The notes under the pieces were generated by a model. It made no database searches. It was not told the origin of the DNA and saw only the letters and a program-made list of their open reading frames with translations. From Poecilobothrus nobilitatus (lineage: Eukaryota; Arthropoda; Insecta; Diptera; Dolichopodidae), in assembly GCA_947095535.1 (NCBI GenBank), contig OX352774.1:31326496-31390495 (forward strand): a DNA stretch of 64,000 nt, given 5' to 3'. Position 1 is the first letter of the stretch. Every line of letters starts with the position of its first letter. Both the position numbers and the translations under genes were made by a program. Shown here in pieces: positions 1-11,718 of the stretch.

Positions 1-1305
1 TTTCATACCACTTTTATTTTTCAATAATTATTAATATAAATCATTTAGCATCGCGGTACTACTTATTGCCTGTCTTCATTTATTTAATTTAATTCTTTAT
101 TAGTTTAATTTTTTCTTTTTAATTATTTTTGTATTTTCAAATTTATAGTCATATGATCTCTTCTGTTGTCTGGTGTTCATTAGTCAGTGTCACATGAGAT
201 TTACAAGAATTAAAATCTGATTATAAGAAGATTACAACCATTTGATTCCTTCTTCAGTGATCGAAACATTGTTTTTATTTATTTTTTTTTTTTTTTTTAA
301 TTAGTTGTTGTGTATTTTTCGAATAACTTAGGTGATTAAGAGTTTTGTTTTATGTTTTTCTTTTTTTTTTTTTTTTTTTTTGTTTTCAAATTAGGTCAAA
401 AACCTAAAAAATATTTTAGATATAAGAGTAAAATTTTTAAAAACAATACCGAAATGATGCAAAATGATTTTTTTTTTGGTTAAAAACAAAAAAAAAATAA
501 TAATAATAAAATGAAATGCCGCAGTAATCTGCAGTCTGGCAATATAAACAATAATTTTGTTGAAAAAATTAATAATGAAATTAAAAATTTAAAGATATAA
601 ATAATATGAATGGATTATTTTTGTTATTCTTAAGGGGATTTATTTTAATTAGCAACACGCGATAAAAATAATGATAGAAAAAATAAGGGAAATTAATTTA
701 AAATGTTGCATTTAAGTATACTCGTGTTGCATTAAGTATTAAAGATTATAAAATTTTGTTTATAACAAAAACTTTTAATTTGTTTATACAACTATTTATT
801 ATTTTTATACTTTAAAAATTTTAAACTTTTATTATTTATTAATCGATGCTGTATTAAAGTGCAAGAAATTTATTTTATTTATATTTTCTTTTAAGTGTTC
901 TTTTTTATTTCTATTCATGCTAATTAAGCTTAAATTGAATAATTTTTTTTATGTTTTTGTTTTTAATTAGATTCGAGATAACTAAAGTTATTGTTAAAAT
1001 TATTATTTGAAAATTTATATTCTATTAGATAAACAGGATTCTTGTCCTTTTAAGGAACATAAGATTTCCACAAGGTATCTGTAATTTATTCTATCAAAAT
1101 ATATATGTAACTGCTTTAGTTCTACCATTTTCTTTGTTTATACTCATTAAGAGGAAAATACTTAAGCGGAAAAATATTTTTCTCATTAGTTATACTTAAT
1201 TCTTAACTCATTATACTTAAGGGGGAAAAACGTTTTTTGGCCTTCAGAATTTCACTTATAATATGTGGCTTATAATATGATAATTTCAAATTTTCGTAGC
1301 GCTAA
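1..1305. other. AT-rich DNA without recognised genes
   Basis: No reading frame of protein-like composition and no recognised repeat was seen on either strand. It holds long T runs (for example 361-381) and simple A/T tracts. It could be intron or intergenic DNA. Confidence 0.6.
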
Positions 1306-1309
1306 TGAA

Positions 1310-1880
1310 GGATAATTATAAGGGATTTTAGAGTTGATTACAAATTTAGGGTTTCAATAATTTTTTTTTGGCATGCGTTTAGAGGTCACAGCCTTTACTA
1401 TTATGACTTGCTGGTAAAATATGAATGTAAGAAAAAATAATGAAGAAAAATATATAGGTACCTAATATTATAAAAATGTTTGTATTCACTGTTAATTAAA
1501 ATTTTTTGTTATATTTAGAAATAGTTAGAATAAGTTTTGGAGAAGGTTTCCAAACTGGAGTTGTCATTTTAATATTTCTAAACGTATATGGGTAATATTA
1601 ATTAAGAGAGGTTTTATAGTTATGGTTACAAAATCAGGGTTGTGGTCTTTTCTATAATATGCATATTTATGTATATGGCAGATTCCGAATTTAGAGAGAT
1701 TTTACAGTTCGTTGAAAAATCAAGATTCCCTCTTTTTCCAGAATATATACAACTGTTGGCCGGAACAAATATGTCGAGGAGGGATTTTAGAGTTGTTATT
1801 CAAAATCTGAGTTATACGCCTTTTCCGGAGTATTTTTGAGATTTCAGAGTTTCATTCAAAATCAGGATGTTAAATATATA
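1310..1880 (+). repeat. Family C repeat, degenerate units
   Basis: Several diverged copies of a roughly 55-bp unit occur here. The recognisable core is 'gggattttagagttg' (near 1322 and 1781), followed by '(c)aaaatcagagttatacgcc' and 'ttttccagaatat'. Poorer units lie near 1607-1660 and 1690-1760. The same unit occurs twice, 90 bp apart, in the middle of the foldback element at 22760-23389, so this stretch is probably a decayed relative of that element's core. A short open frame through it (1642-1839) has no recognisable domain and is not called as a gene. Confidence 0.5.
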
Positions 1881-1980
1881 TTTTCCAAAATTTTTCCAAT
1901 TAACTACATTTAAATTAATTATCGCAATATTTTGTCAGCTACATTTTGTCCGGCGATGTTTTATTCTAGAAACGTACGTA

Positions 1981-2010
1981 TTATGTATGTACATATGTAC
2001 ATATGTACAT
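1981..2010. repeat. ATGTACAT-type microsatellite
   Basis: Alternating 'acatatgt' units form a short self-complementary simple repeat. Similar motifs recur at about 32910-32930 and 45295-45310. This style is common in fly non-coding DNA. Confidence 0.6.
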
Positions 2011-2244
2011 TTAACAAGAACTGAAGAAAAACATTGATAATTATTATTGTTTTCAAAATTTAAAATACTTCTATTTGAAGAAAATACATTTCATTTTTAA
2101 AAAAAAAATAAAACCGTATTGTTTTAAGAAATATTAGGCTAAAGAAAAGAATAAATAGCAAGACATAATATAAAACCAAAGGTGACTTTAATAACCAAAA
2201 GAAATTACAAACAATTTAGAATATTGCGATTTGCACGAAAATGC

Positions 2245-3085
2245 TGTAATATTTCTTACAAATGTAAGAAAAAATTGTGAAAAACCAAAAGGCTTTCTTC
2301 AATTTTAAGCAAACCCTAAATAATTAAGAAAAGCTGTTGACATGTCATGTAAAATTATAATGTCCAATATCTCTTAAACAGTCTAATAGGGTAATATAAT
2401 ATCTTAAACTGGGGAGCTTCAAAAAATCTTTTCAAATCAGCTTCAAATTTTTCTCCCATTTAAAGATTCAAATTAAAAGCATGCCGAAGTTATGAAGCAA
2501 ACAAAATCTTGCAAAATTTTACCTTCATATCTGTAAATTTAAATATACTGAAAAATTGTATTATTTTAACGTAAAATTATGAAGGGGAAGAAAAATGTCC
2601 TGCCGTGTGGCGTTTTTAGATTTAAACAATATAAGTATATACATATTTGAAATTCAGTTTTTAAAACTTTAATAAGATGTAGCTTCCTTATGTTTTACAA
2701 CATAATTATTTTATGAAATCTATCCATTGTTAAAATTTGATTGCTCCAGCTGCGAGCGTGTCATATGCCTGTATTTAATTTGGCTGGAGTGTGATTTGAC
2801 TAATTGAACTGCAAGTTACTTCGATTACCATTTGACTGTATTTGATTAGTAAAGAAAGATAAATGAAATTCTGTCAAATGAAATATAGTCATTTAAAGTT
2901 TAGTCAAATGGTGGTACTGGAAAAAGATAATGCATGCAAGTGACATCCAATCAAATGAAATACAGGCGCCAATATTTTTAACGGTCTAAAAATTTTGTAA
3001 GCAAGCAGATGAATTAACGGGTAGAGTGAAACTAAAATGCAAATTTTTCAAATGTTTTGTGAAAAATTTTCTAAAAATTATTAAA
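2245..3085 (+). repeat. Family B repeat, old copy interrupted by a MITE
   Basis: Landmarks of family B appear in order: 'ctaaataattaagaaaagct', a 'gccgaagttatgaa' box, a 'gtaaatttaaata' box, 'cctgccgtgtggcgttttta', then 'tatccattgttaaaattt' and finally 'gggtagagtgaaac'. The order matches the copies at 3326-4078 and 48131-49956, but identity is clearly lower. The last two landmarks are separated by about 200 bp of unrelated palindromic sequence (2767-2967), absent from the other copies. No coding capacity is visible. Confidence 0.55.
2767..2967. mobile_element. Small palindromic MITE-like insertion
   Basis: The left end begins 'gcctgtatttaatttg' and the right end is the near-perfect reverse complement, with one mismatch in the first 16 bp. 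Inner segments also pair: 'ccatttgac' near 2830 with 'gtcaaatgg' near 2903. It interrupts a family B repeat, which gives an independent reason to see it as an insertion. The element is about 200 bp and has no open frame. A target-site duplication could not be fixed, so the superfamily is unknown. Confidence 0.5.
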
Positions 3086-3325
3086 ATTAGAAATTCTAAA
3101 TGGTTATATACTACGAACCGTTATCTGTAATGCTTAAAATACACTATATGCAATTTTAATTTATTTTATTAAAATTAAAAAAAAAAAAAACTAACATTTT
3201 TGTTAATCTAATTTTAAATTATTTCAGAAGTTTAAGAAATTTTTCAAAATCTTAATAAAATACTTTCCGTTATAAATATAAAATGAATCATAAGTTTAAT
3301 ATTTTATAATTTTAAATAACTCCAC

Positions 3326-4078
3326 AAAAAATAAAACAAGATAGAATGTAAACCAACGATTTTTAAAAGTGCACATTTCCAAACTGTTTAGAATTGTGAC
3401 TTGAACAAAAATTTTAAAATTTCATGTAATAAGAAAAAACCTGAAAATAGGACTTTTCTGGAATTTTGAAGGGCTGTAAGTCCGAAACCCTATATAACAA
3501 AAAAAAAACGTTAACTAACGTAAAAATATATTACTGGAGCTTTAATTTTCATGTATTGCCGAAGAAAAATGTGTACAGGTGCCTAAAAATAGCAAATTTT
3601 GAGCCCTAATAATCTTAAACAGGGGCTGGTACAAAAAAATTCTAAGGAAAGCGTGCCGGAGTTATGAAAAAAGAAATATCATGCAAAATTTGGTTTTCAC
3701 ATAACGGTAAATTTAAATAGTAAATTACATAATATTGTATAATTTTGATTTATAAAGGTAAAAAAAATTCCTGTCAAATGGCGTTTTTAATTGAAAAAAT
3801 GTTAAGTGGAACATGAAATATACGCGTTTAAAAATAGGGCTTTTTCAAAGTTAGAGGGGCTGTAGTTCCCTAATGGATGGAGCTATATGAAAAAGTAGTT
3901 CCATAAAATTATTTTTTTTATGAGACCCACCCATGGTTAAAATTTTTTGTCTCTATCTTTAACGGTAACTATAGAAGTTTTGTAAACAGACGGACAGACA
4001 GACAAACGCATAGAGTGAAACAAATAAGAAAATTTTTTCAAAATTTTTTTGGAAATGTGCTAAAAACTTTTAATTTTT
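3326..4078 (+). repeat. Family B repeat copy
   Basis: This is a non-coding interspersed repeat. It starts 'aaaacaagatagaatgtaaa' and ends 'ggaaatgtgctaaaaac', with a CGGACAGACAGAC stretch near 3985-4010. Its boxes run in the same order as in the copy at 48131-49956, which carries extra tandem units. No protein-coding potential, terminal inverted repeat or poly(A) tail was seen, so the mechanism of spread is open. Confidence 0.65.
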
Positions 4079-6270
4079 TTTTACAATTTCTTTTACTTTT
4101 GTTTTAATTTTATTTTATTTGGTCCATTTTTGAGAATTTTAAATTTTAATATAAAAGAATTTTTTTTTTTTTGTAGATCACGTTTATTATGTTTTTAACA
4201 GGATTAGTTTAGGAAAATTTCCATTAGATGTAGTAACTGAAACAAATAAATTTAAAAATAATGAAAAAAGAAAAACTAACAAGTTTGTATTAATCTAATA
4301 ATATTATGGTACTTACAAAAATTCGTCAATTCGTCACGATTATTTAAATAAAAAAAAAAAAACAAAAAAAAAAAATTTTTTCATTAATTTTAATTCGATT
4401 TAGTTTTTTTCTTTTGTTTTTTGTTTTTTTTTTTGTTTTTACGCCACTAGAAGTAAATTAATTTTTTTTTACTTTTGTTTCAAATATTCCAGAAATGAGA
4501 TATCAATTAAAAGTATTTTTTCTTGTTTCTTGTTTTGTATTTTTTGTTTTTTTTTTATTTTTTTTTTGTTTTAATTCATATTTTGAAAGCTTTTGTAGAA
4601 CAGAATAAGCTATACAAGAGTAGCAAATTATTGTTGCGAATAAATTAATTTCATTATAATGAAGATAAAAAAAAAAGGAAAAAATAAAAGTTTTTACACA
4701 AATGATTAATTTTGGCGCCATAAATAGTCAGTTTTTTTTTTTTTTTTTTTTTTTGTACATACATATATATATACATTTGTACAAGTAATTAAATAACAAT
4801 TATTCATTATATTAATTAAAATATTAAATTGAAATGAAATATTAGAACTTTGTAAAAAATCTCTACTTGTCACTTTTTATTATTAAGGAATAAAATAATA
4901 TTATTTAAGAATAATATGAAACATATAGTTTAATAACTTTAAAAGAATTTGGAATATGATAAATGACTAATTATAAAAATATTTTGAACTTTATAAAGAA
5001 AATTTTTATTTAAATAATGATTCATATTTTCTATTTATATAATTAATTCTATATAATAATGGCTTATATACTTTAGGAAGCCCTGCAATTTATTTAATTT
5101 TGAATTTGTATACATTTTACATGTAAATTTGAATAAAAATAACAAAATATTATGTAAATTGAAAATTTATATATATAGGTACACCTTCTTCGAAAAAAAA
5201 AAAAAATATATAATTGAATCTATTTATTTAAAATAATTTGTACAATTTAAACAATAAACCTGAGCCCTTCAATTTTCTGTTTTAAAAACATTAATAAATA
5301 CCCGTAATCCATTTAAATCATTATTTATAAACGTCTTCTTAGAAAGTAAAAACCTTTTCATTTGTTTTTTTGTTTTTTTTTTTTGTTTTTTATTTTATTT
5401 TTTTTTTTGCCTCGGTAAAATTTATTAATGTTGTATTCACGTCAATAATTTTATACGATAAAACATTTACAAAAAAATAATGAATTAAAATCAATTTTAT
5501 AAAAAAAAAAAAAAAAAAAAAATTTATAGAAAGTGTAAAAAAACAAAAAATTTACAACAAAAACAAAAAGCAGAAATAAACTTTCTAGACATTCAGTTGA
5601 TTTTTACCAGATGGTGCCAACATTTCTGCTCTAAAAACATTAATCTTATATAAGTAAGTATAAAATTCAATTTTTTTTTTTTTTTTTTTTTTTTTGCGCC
5701 TTGTCTTATTTCTTCTTTTTTTTAGATCTTCACTTTATTTCCTATATACGAAATTCCCAATTCTCATTCCATTTAAAATTGATTAGATGATTTGTAAAGG
5801 ATGAATTGAAAAAGAAATCAGGACGTCATATTAAATATATTAATTATTTTATTAAAAAATATCATTTAAAAATAATATTCAAATTCAAAGAAAATTGAGA
5901 AAAAGAAAAACAAAAAAAAAAAAATAAAAAATTCTAAATTAAATTTGTTTTAAATTCAAAAAAAAAAAAAAAAGTAGGAAAACAATTTAATACGTCTTGT
6001 GACCTAATAAATATCTTTTCTTATGCATAATAATTTTATTTTTCTTTAATTTGACCCTAAAAACAAAAAAAAAAAAATTTTTTTTTTTTTCTCCTACTTT
6101 AATAAAATATTGCAGTTGTTTTCTCTATATTAATTAATAATATTATTTTAAAAAAAACAAAAAAAAAAACACAATTTAGTCCAATATTAAAATCCAATGG
6201 ATTAAGAATTAATTTTTAAATAAGAAATCTAGATCTATTTAAATCTTAGATTTAATTGTATATATATATA
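4079..6270. other. Homopolymer-rich unique DNA
   Basis: Dense A and T runs of 9-26 bases dominate (for example 4729-4754, 5503-5521, 5671-5695). No interspersed repeat and no protein-like frame was recognised. A lysine/phenylalanine-rich open frame at 4503-4721 reflects the composition only. Confidence 0.6.
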
Positions 6271-6440
6271 TTTTTTTTTTGTAAATGTGACTAGGAAATT
6301 ACACAGCCTGACAGAGGCGTTGGCTGGTGAATATCGTAAGGGGCAATTATTCTTATTATGTGTGTGGGATTCGAAACCATATTGCTTCGGTGTTTACAGT
6401 GTATTTTATATACTCATATCTAATAGGCCACCGAGGCCTT
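6271..6440 (-). mobile_element. tRNA-derived SINE, diverged copy
   Basis: Read on the minus strand, it begins 'ggcctcggtggcctatta' at about 6438 and runs through 'aaaatacactgtaaacaccg' and 'tttcgaatcccacaca' (the B-box region). It then passes 'ggctgtgtaatttcc' and ends in an A tail, seen as the T run 6271-6280. It matches the SINEs at 24972, 47659 and 60194 in segment order but has several mutations in the tRNA-like head. The 3' end stops within the terminal hairpin found in the other copies. An open frame at 6287-6493 on the other strand is incidental. Confidence 0.75.
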
Positions 6441-6885
6441 ATATTTTATTAAATTTTGTACATAAATTTAATTTAATTCGGTACTATGGATAAATCTTTC
6501 TACAAATTCTGTCAATTATCCTAATACCATAAATCCAAATAAATTTTATATTTTATTTTATATCTGTGAGTTTTAAAGTATGAAACTAAATAGTTTTCAA
6601 ATTAAAATTTTTTATTCCATATTCGTTAATTATTTATTAATCATTTGGTTTTATACCTTCCCACAGTTTTATATAAGTAATACTAATTTATTTTATTGCT
6701 TTTGAATTTTTTTAATATAGTGATATAAAAAGCTGACTTATAAAAAGCTAGCATTATTAACACCCATAGTTTCCAAGTTTAATCTAGTATACCTTTATAT
6801 GAGATTACTTTTTTTTATTAGATTTTTAGTTTCTAGACATGATTTAACTACAGTAACAGTAATTAAGTAGTGACATTAATTATCT

Positions 6886-7372
6886 GACTGATGGGATAAT
6901 GGTTAAGTCGCCAGTATTTCAATCGGAAATCCCAAGTTCAAAATCCGGTCAGATCATACAGAAAAAAAAGTAGTAATTTTAGTAATAATAATAATTACTA
7001 CAATGGAGCTATCTTTGGTTATATCTTTGGTTATATTCAATCAATTATTACCTTATATGGGAAGGAATTATATACTACTACTGCTTATTGTAACTGTTGA
7101 TAGCTCCGTCACTAATAGCAAAATAGGAAGAATAATATGCGGATACATTATTTCCTTAGTCCCAATCCCATAGTCCCATTCCTCAATTTAAAGTTTCTGC
7201 ATCCTTGTCCTATCCCTTCATATCTATAATCCTTATTCAATATACCGAATTAGAAATTTGGGGGTTCCTCTCATTATATTGACTAAAACAGAAGATGAGT
7301 TTATTCATTAAAAATCTGACATTACCAAGGGGGTATTCTTAGTGTCTTTAGAACATTCCCACCTCCTTTCGG
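6886..7372 (+). mobile_element. Long tRNA-headed SINE, body type 1
   Basis: The head (6886-6960) resembles a tRNA gene, with an A box 'tgggataatggttaag' and a degenerate B box 'agttcaaaatcc'. An (AAT/ATT)n-rich stretch follows, then a body containing 'actgttgatagctcc' and the 3' landmarks 'accaagggggtattctt' and 'cattcccacctcctttc'. A second copy in the opposite orientation at 33561-34147 has the same order of head, trinucleotide stretch, body and end. This defines an element of roughly 0.5-0.6 kb, unusually long for a SINE. No protein is encoded. Confidence 0.6.
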
Positions 7373-10300
7373 AAAACATAAAAGTTTAATATTTAGTTTA
7401 GTTTTTATTTACTACCAAACTAATGCAAGTGTAAATGTAAATCAGTTAATGATAATTCTCAAAATAATGAATTAACTCCTTTACTAAGCAATTTGTCTGA
7501 TACTAAAAACGAAACAAAATTTACAAACTAGATAATAAATTTACTTTGTTATATTACTACTGCATTAAAAAACCCTGTCAAAATTTTATTTTTTAAACCG
7601 GAAAATCATATGAATTTTCTAAATTTTAAGAAATATGATTCTTTAATAATATGCCCTTGTGGAATAATGTGCGTATGAAAAGAATGCATAATCTTGGTCA
7701 ATTAGGTCAATCGTGTTTTTGATGAAATCATTCTTCAATTTTAATTCATTGGATCATTTATTCAATCAATTTGGATCATTTATTTTTTTCATTTTCATAT
7801 TAGTTAACTGGGTTGTTTTGCATTAAAAATAAATGAGAAAATAAAAAATCTTAATTTTATTGATAACAAAATATGACTAATAATTTTATGTAATTTAAAT
7901 TTAATTATTGATGTAATTAATTTTTATTAGCTGATATTGTAAATATATTGTTTGAAATAAATAGTGTTATCGTTAATAAACTTTACAATATATATAAAAT
8001 TCACTACAATTTATTAATTATTTCTATGAAAATCTAATAAAACTTTTAATTTAAACGGTTTTCTTATCATCTTAGATGTGTTAGGTATGTCCTAACCAAT
8101 TAAAGCGATAAAATATTAAATATTAAACGGCAGTACTACAATAGAAATAAAATATTTAGAAGGTTATAATGTCAAAAGATCGTACATTTCTCTCAATGTT
8201 GTATTTTATCATCCATGACATTCAATTTTTATTTTGAAGAAATAATTGATGCGGCATAATCTGTTTTCGCCGAGGGAGGTGTAGATTTTCAATCTCAAGA
8301 ACACAAAGAAATACTAATTGTAAAACAATGCAAAGTCTTAGAAAGAGGAAAGTAAAGGGGAAAAGTAAATTATGCCAGTGCGAATAAATGTGAATTTTAG
8401 CACATGTAAGTTGACTGATTACTCGAATCTCTGCACATTATATGAATCCAGGAACATGAGCTGGTAATGTGTTCTACAATATGGATGCACCAATTAAGAT
8501 TGAATTTTTATATTTTGTTGTTCTAGGTGTAATAGGCTATTTATGATATTATATAAATACACTGTATAATAATGCGAGAGAGCTGATCTACGTTTGATTG
8601 ATTTGACTATTGGGCAAGAGATGTCACCAAGAAAACATATTTATATCTTGGATGGAGCTAAAATTACAATTATGAAAAATGTTTGCATTGAAATGTTATG
8701 GACGTAAAGCAAAATTGTAAAGCAAAAAAAAAAACTAATCTAATTTTCCATGAAATGAGACAAAATACAAGGAAAGAATGGTTAGGAAGAAAAACAATAT
8801 TTTGGCTGGAGAATTTTAGAATATATATTATATATAATTCAACGTTTCTATAAAATCATTATATAGAGCAGCGGTGGACAATGTTGTGATAGTTAATGTA
8901 TGATGGCAAATAAGGCACTTAAAAAAGAAGACATATCATTACAGTTTCAAATGAAATAAATTTATTAAATTTAGATCTTTAATGACATTATACTATAATA
9001 TGTTGTGGTTGAAAAATGGAATAAATAAAAAATTGTATTCAATATTAACTTTCCTAAAATATGTATAAAATTAAGTTACTGCTTCGTTGTTCGCATTAAA
9101 TTAAAATCTTTACAAAAGAATTCTTACTATTCCCAGCTTTAAGTTAAGAAATTGTTGAACACGTTTTTAATTTTCGTTTATATTTTTATGCAATACCGAC
9201 AGAACAGTAAAACAATTCCTCAACCCTCCCCCCCCTTCCCTCTCCTCATCCGCGAAATAAAATAAAAAAAGTTTAAAACGAATAGATAATTCCTATTGGA
9301 AATTTCCCTACACTTTATTTCAGAATTCTTAACAAAGTCGATGCGTTAGTTATGTTTTGATTAATAATTAAAAGTATCCCAGGCTATTTTATTACCATTT
9401 TTAAATTAACTTACACCCTTTAATCAAAAAAAAAAAAAAAAATATTAATATTAATAAAATTTATAATTTTTCAAAATCCCATAGTTGACAAAGACTAATA
9501 ATTATTTAATCTAATTAATTAATTTTAGTTTTTTTTTTATTTTATTTTATTTTAACGATGATTTAATTCATCCCATTTTTATAGGCCTTTGTTGAGAATA
9601 CTTTTACATTACAAAAAAGTGAAAAGAATAAAAAATAGAAAAATGTATGTATAGAAGCAAAACAATAAAAAATTGCCGGTTATAAATTAAAAATAAAAAA
9701 TTAAAAAAGAAAAATTAGTTTTTTTTTTGCAGATAAACTTTATGAACTTCATATAGAGATTCAAAAAAAAAAACATTTTTTTATTTTTATTAGACATCTT
9801 ATAGATATTTTCTTTTATTTCCATTTTTATATTGTTTTTCAGTACGCCTCTAAGTTTTTTTTTTTTTTTGTTCAAAATATTGTGCAATCTAATTAATAAA
9901 AAAACACTTCCAATCTAAATTCCATTCATGTGTATATACGAGAAATATCATTAAATTGCAGTAAGTCGTTCATTTCAAAAAAAAAAAAATCTATTAAGGA
10001 AAACGTGTGACCATTTTAAAATTAATATACTTATAATTATAAATAAAATGATATCTTGAACTTGAATATACTAGAAATATAAAATTCAAAGATTGAATTA
10101 TTTATAACTCTTTTTTAAAATGCATTTTATGGGTGCAATAATTAAAATAAATAAAAGTAACTAATATAAAATGTACATTTTTTTAACTTCAAAGAGTCTA
10201 TTGATTCTGTTTTATTAATTCAGTAGGTAGTCACTTGTTTCAAATATTCTTACAAGGCTTGAAGAATTTTATTAATTTCCTAGACTTAAAAGATGATCAG

Positions 10301-10406
10301 TACTGCTACGTTCACTACCACAGGCAGGTCAGGTAGACATTACATTTTTTGTAAAACATTTGCTTAAAGATAATATTATAAATTGTTCATGATGAACACC
10401 GAATGC
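7373..10406. other. AT-rich DNA without recognised genes
   Basis: No gene was found. There is a patch of more balanced composition at about 8260-8660, in which I could not find a continuous frame or known motif. A C-rich stretch lies at about 9222-9250, and A/T runs lie at 9427-9442 and 9856-9870. Short open frames (for example 9687-9887) are lysine/phenylalanine-rich composition artefacts. Confidence 0.55.
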
Positions 10407-11718
10407 ATGTAAAGAACCAAAGTAGAAAACGATAACATTCAACAAATTTAAAAAATCGAAAAATATTACTTAAGTGTTCGTTGGAAATTTTCGTTGTCGG
10501 ACAGTTTTTATTTTAATTCATATGAACAATGAATTTCGATCAGTTGTCTTACTTAAAAATTATTACAAAAGAATTTCCTTTTGTCTGCTTCTTGATAGTA
10601 CAATTATAAGCATCTATGACTTTTATTGATTTTAATGTTATAAGAAAAATCATTTACTAAATGATTTATTTTATGAGTACTTTTAGAGAACATATCTCCT
10701 TTTCTTATATCCGTTTCACTCCTACACAGAGCATAGGAGAACAGAGCACAAGTCGCTTATTATTCATATTAAACGTATACTTAGCTTCAGTTTCTTGAAT
10801 CATCATTTTTACTAAGCCGTTGTTTACCAGGTAGTAGTTATTTTAAACGATTAAGAAACACAAATATTAATTTTGGACGCTATTTATTATAGTTACAGCT
10901 ATTATACAAAAATTATTTATTTATTAAACATTTTTATATTACGATATAAATTATTATTACTGTATAGAATCTGATAGGGGTTTTAATCCAAGATTTTTCA
11001 ATTGAAAGATCGGCGATTTAACCACTACGCTACAAGTCACATAATATATCTTAGTAAATAAAATACACCTTAGTAAAAGTTTAATGTATTTTCATACGTA
11101 TACATTTATTAATAGTTCGTGTCATACATTTATTTAATAGTTCTACATTTTTAGGACATAGTTCTAGATATGCTATTATGTTGATCGGCGTTTAAATTTC
11201 TTGATGTCAATATAAAATTTTCGTCGCAATTTCGTGGAAATCATGTCGAAATGCATTTATGAAATTAATTTTATGAATTAATATCCGAACAAACATATAC
11301 TTGTCTTTAAAATAAGATCAAAGTTTTATAACAATAACTTCTGTGAAATTTGGTTACTCACGCTTGTGTCCCACAGTTGACTCATCCTCATTTTAAATTC
11401 AAAAATAAAACTTTAAAAGGTGATAAATAGTTTTCGATCAAAATCACTAATCTTTTTAAAATAATACTAGTAATTTTTCCCACAAGAATTAAGTAATAGG
11501 TGAGGTGTCGTAAAGCCACATATCATAAAGCCAATATAACATGAAATATAACAAATAAATATAACATGAAATTTTTTAAACATTTCACGGTTTTATTTCA
11601 TATGAATTAAAGTAAAAACTGTTTTCGACAACGAAAATTTCCAACGAACACTTAAGTAATATTTTTCGATTTTTTAAATTTGTTGAATGTTATCGTTTTC
11701 TACTTTGGTTCTTTACAT
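10407..11718. mobile_element. Segment bounded by long inverted repeats
   Basis: The left arm 10407-10525 and the right arm 11598-11718 are reverse complements with only a few differences. One is a 2-bp length change (a 'gg' in the left arm faces 'aaaa' in the right). The outer ends are 'atgtaaagaaccaaag' and its complement. The 1.07-kb interior contains a reversed tRNA-like head (10969-11040) and a reversed SINE body (10719-10831), but no transposase frame. It could be a foldback or non-autonomous DNA element, or a recent inverted duplication. No clear target-site duplication was found. Confidence 0.55.
10719..11040 (-). mobile_element. tRNA-headed SINE, body type 2 (inside the inverted-repeat segment)
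   Basis: On the minus strand the head (11040 to 10969) reads 'cttgtagcgtagtggttaaa', a good A box, then 'ggattaaaacccc' as a weak B box. Further along, 10831 to 10719 reads 'aacggcttagtaaaaatgat', then 'aagaaactgaagct' and 'tatgaataataagcgactt'. The same body sequence recurs at 18498-18592, 52883-52994 and 58891-58955. Confidence 0.5.

Noticed and set aside
6287..6493. 68-residue plus-strand frame
   Set aside because: It runs through the reversed SINE copy and has no independent support.
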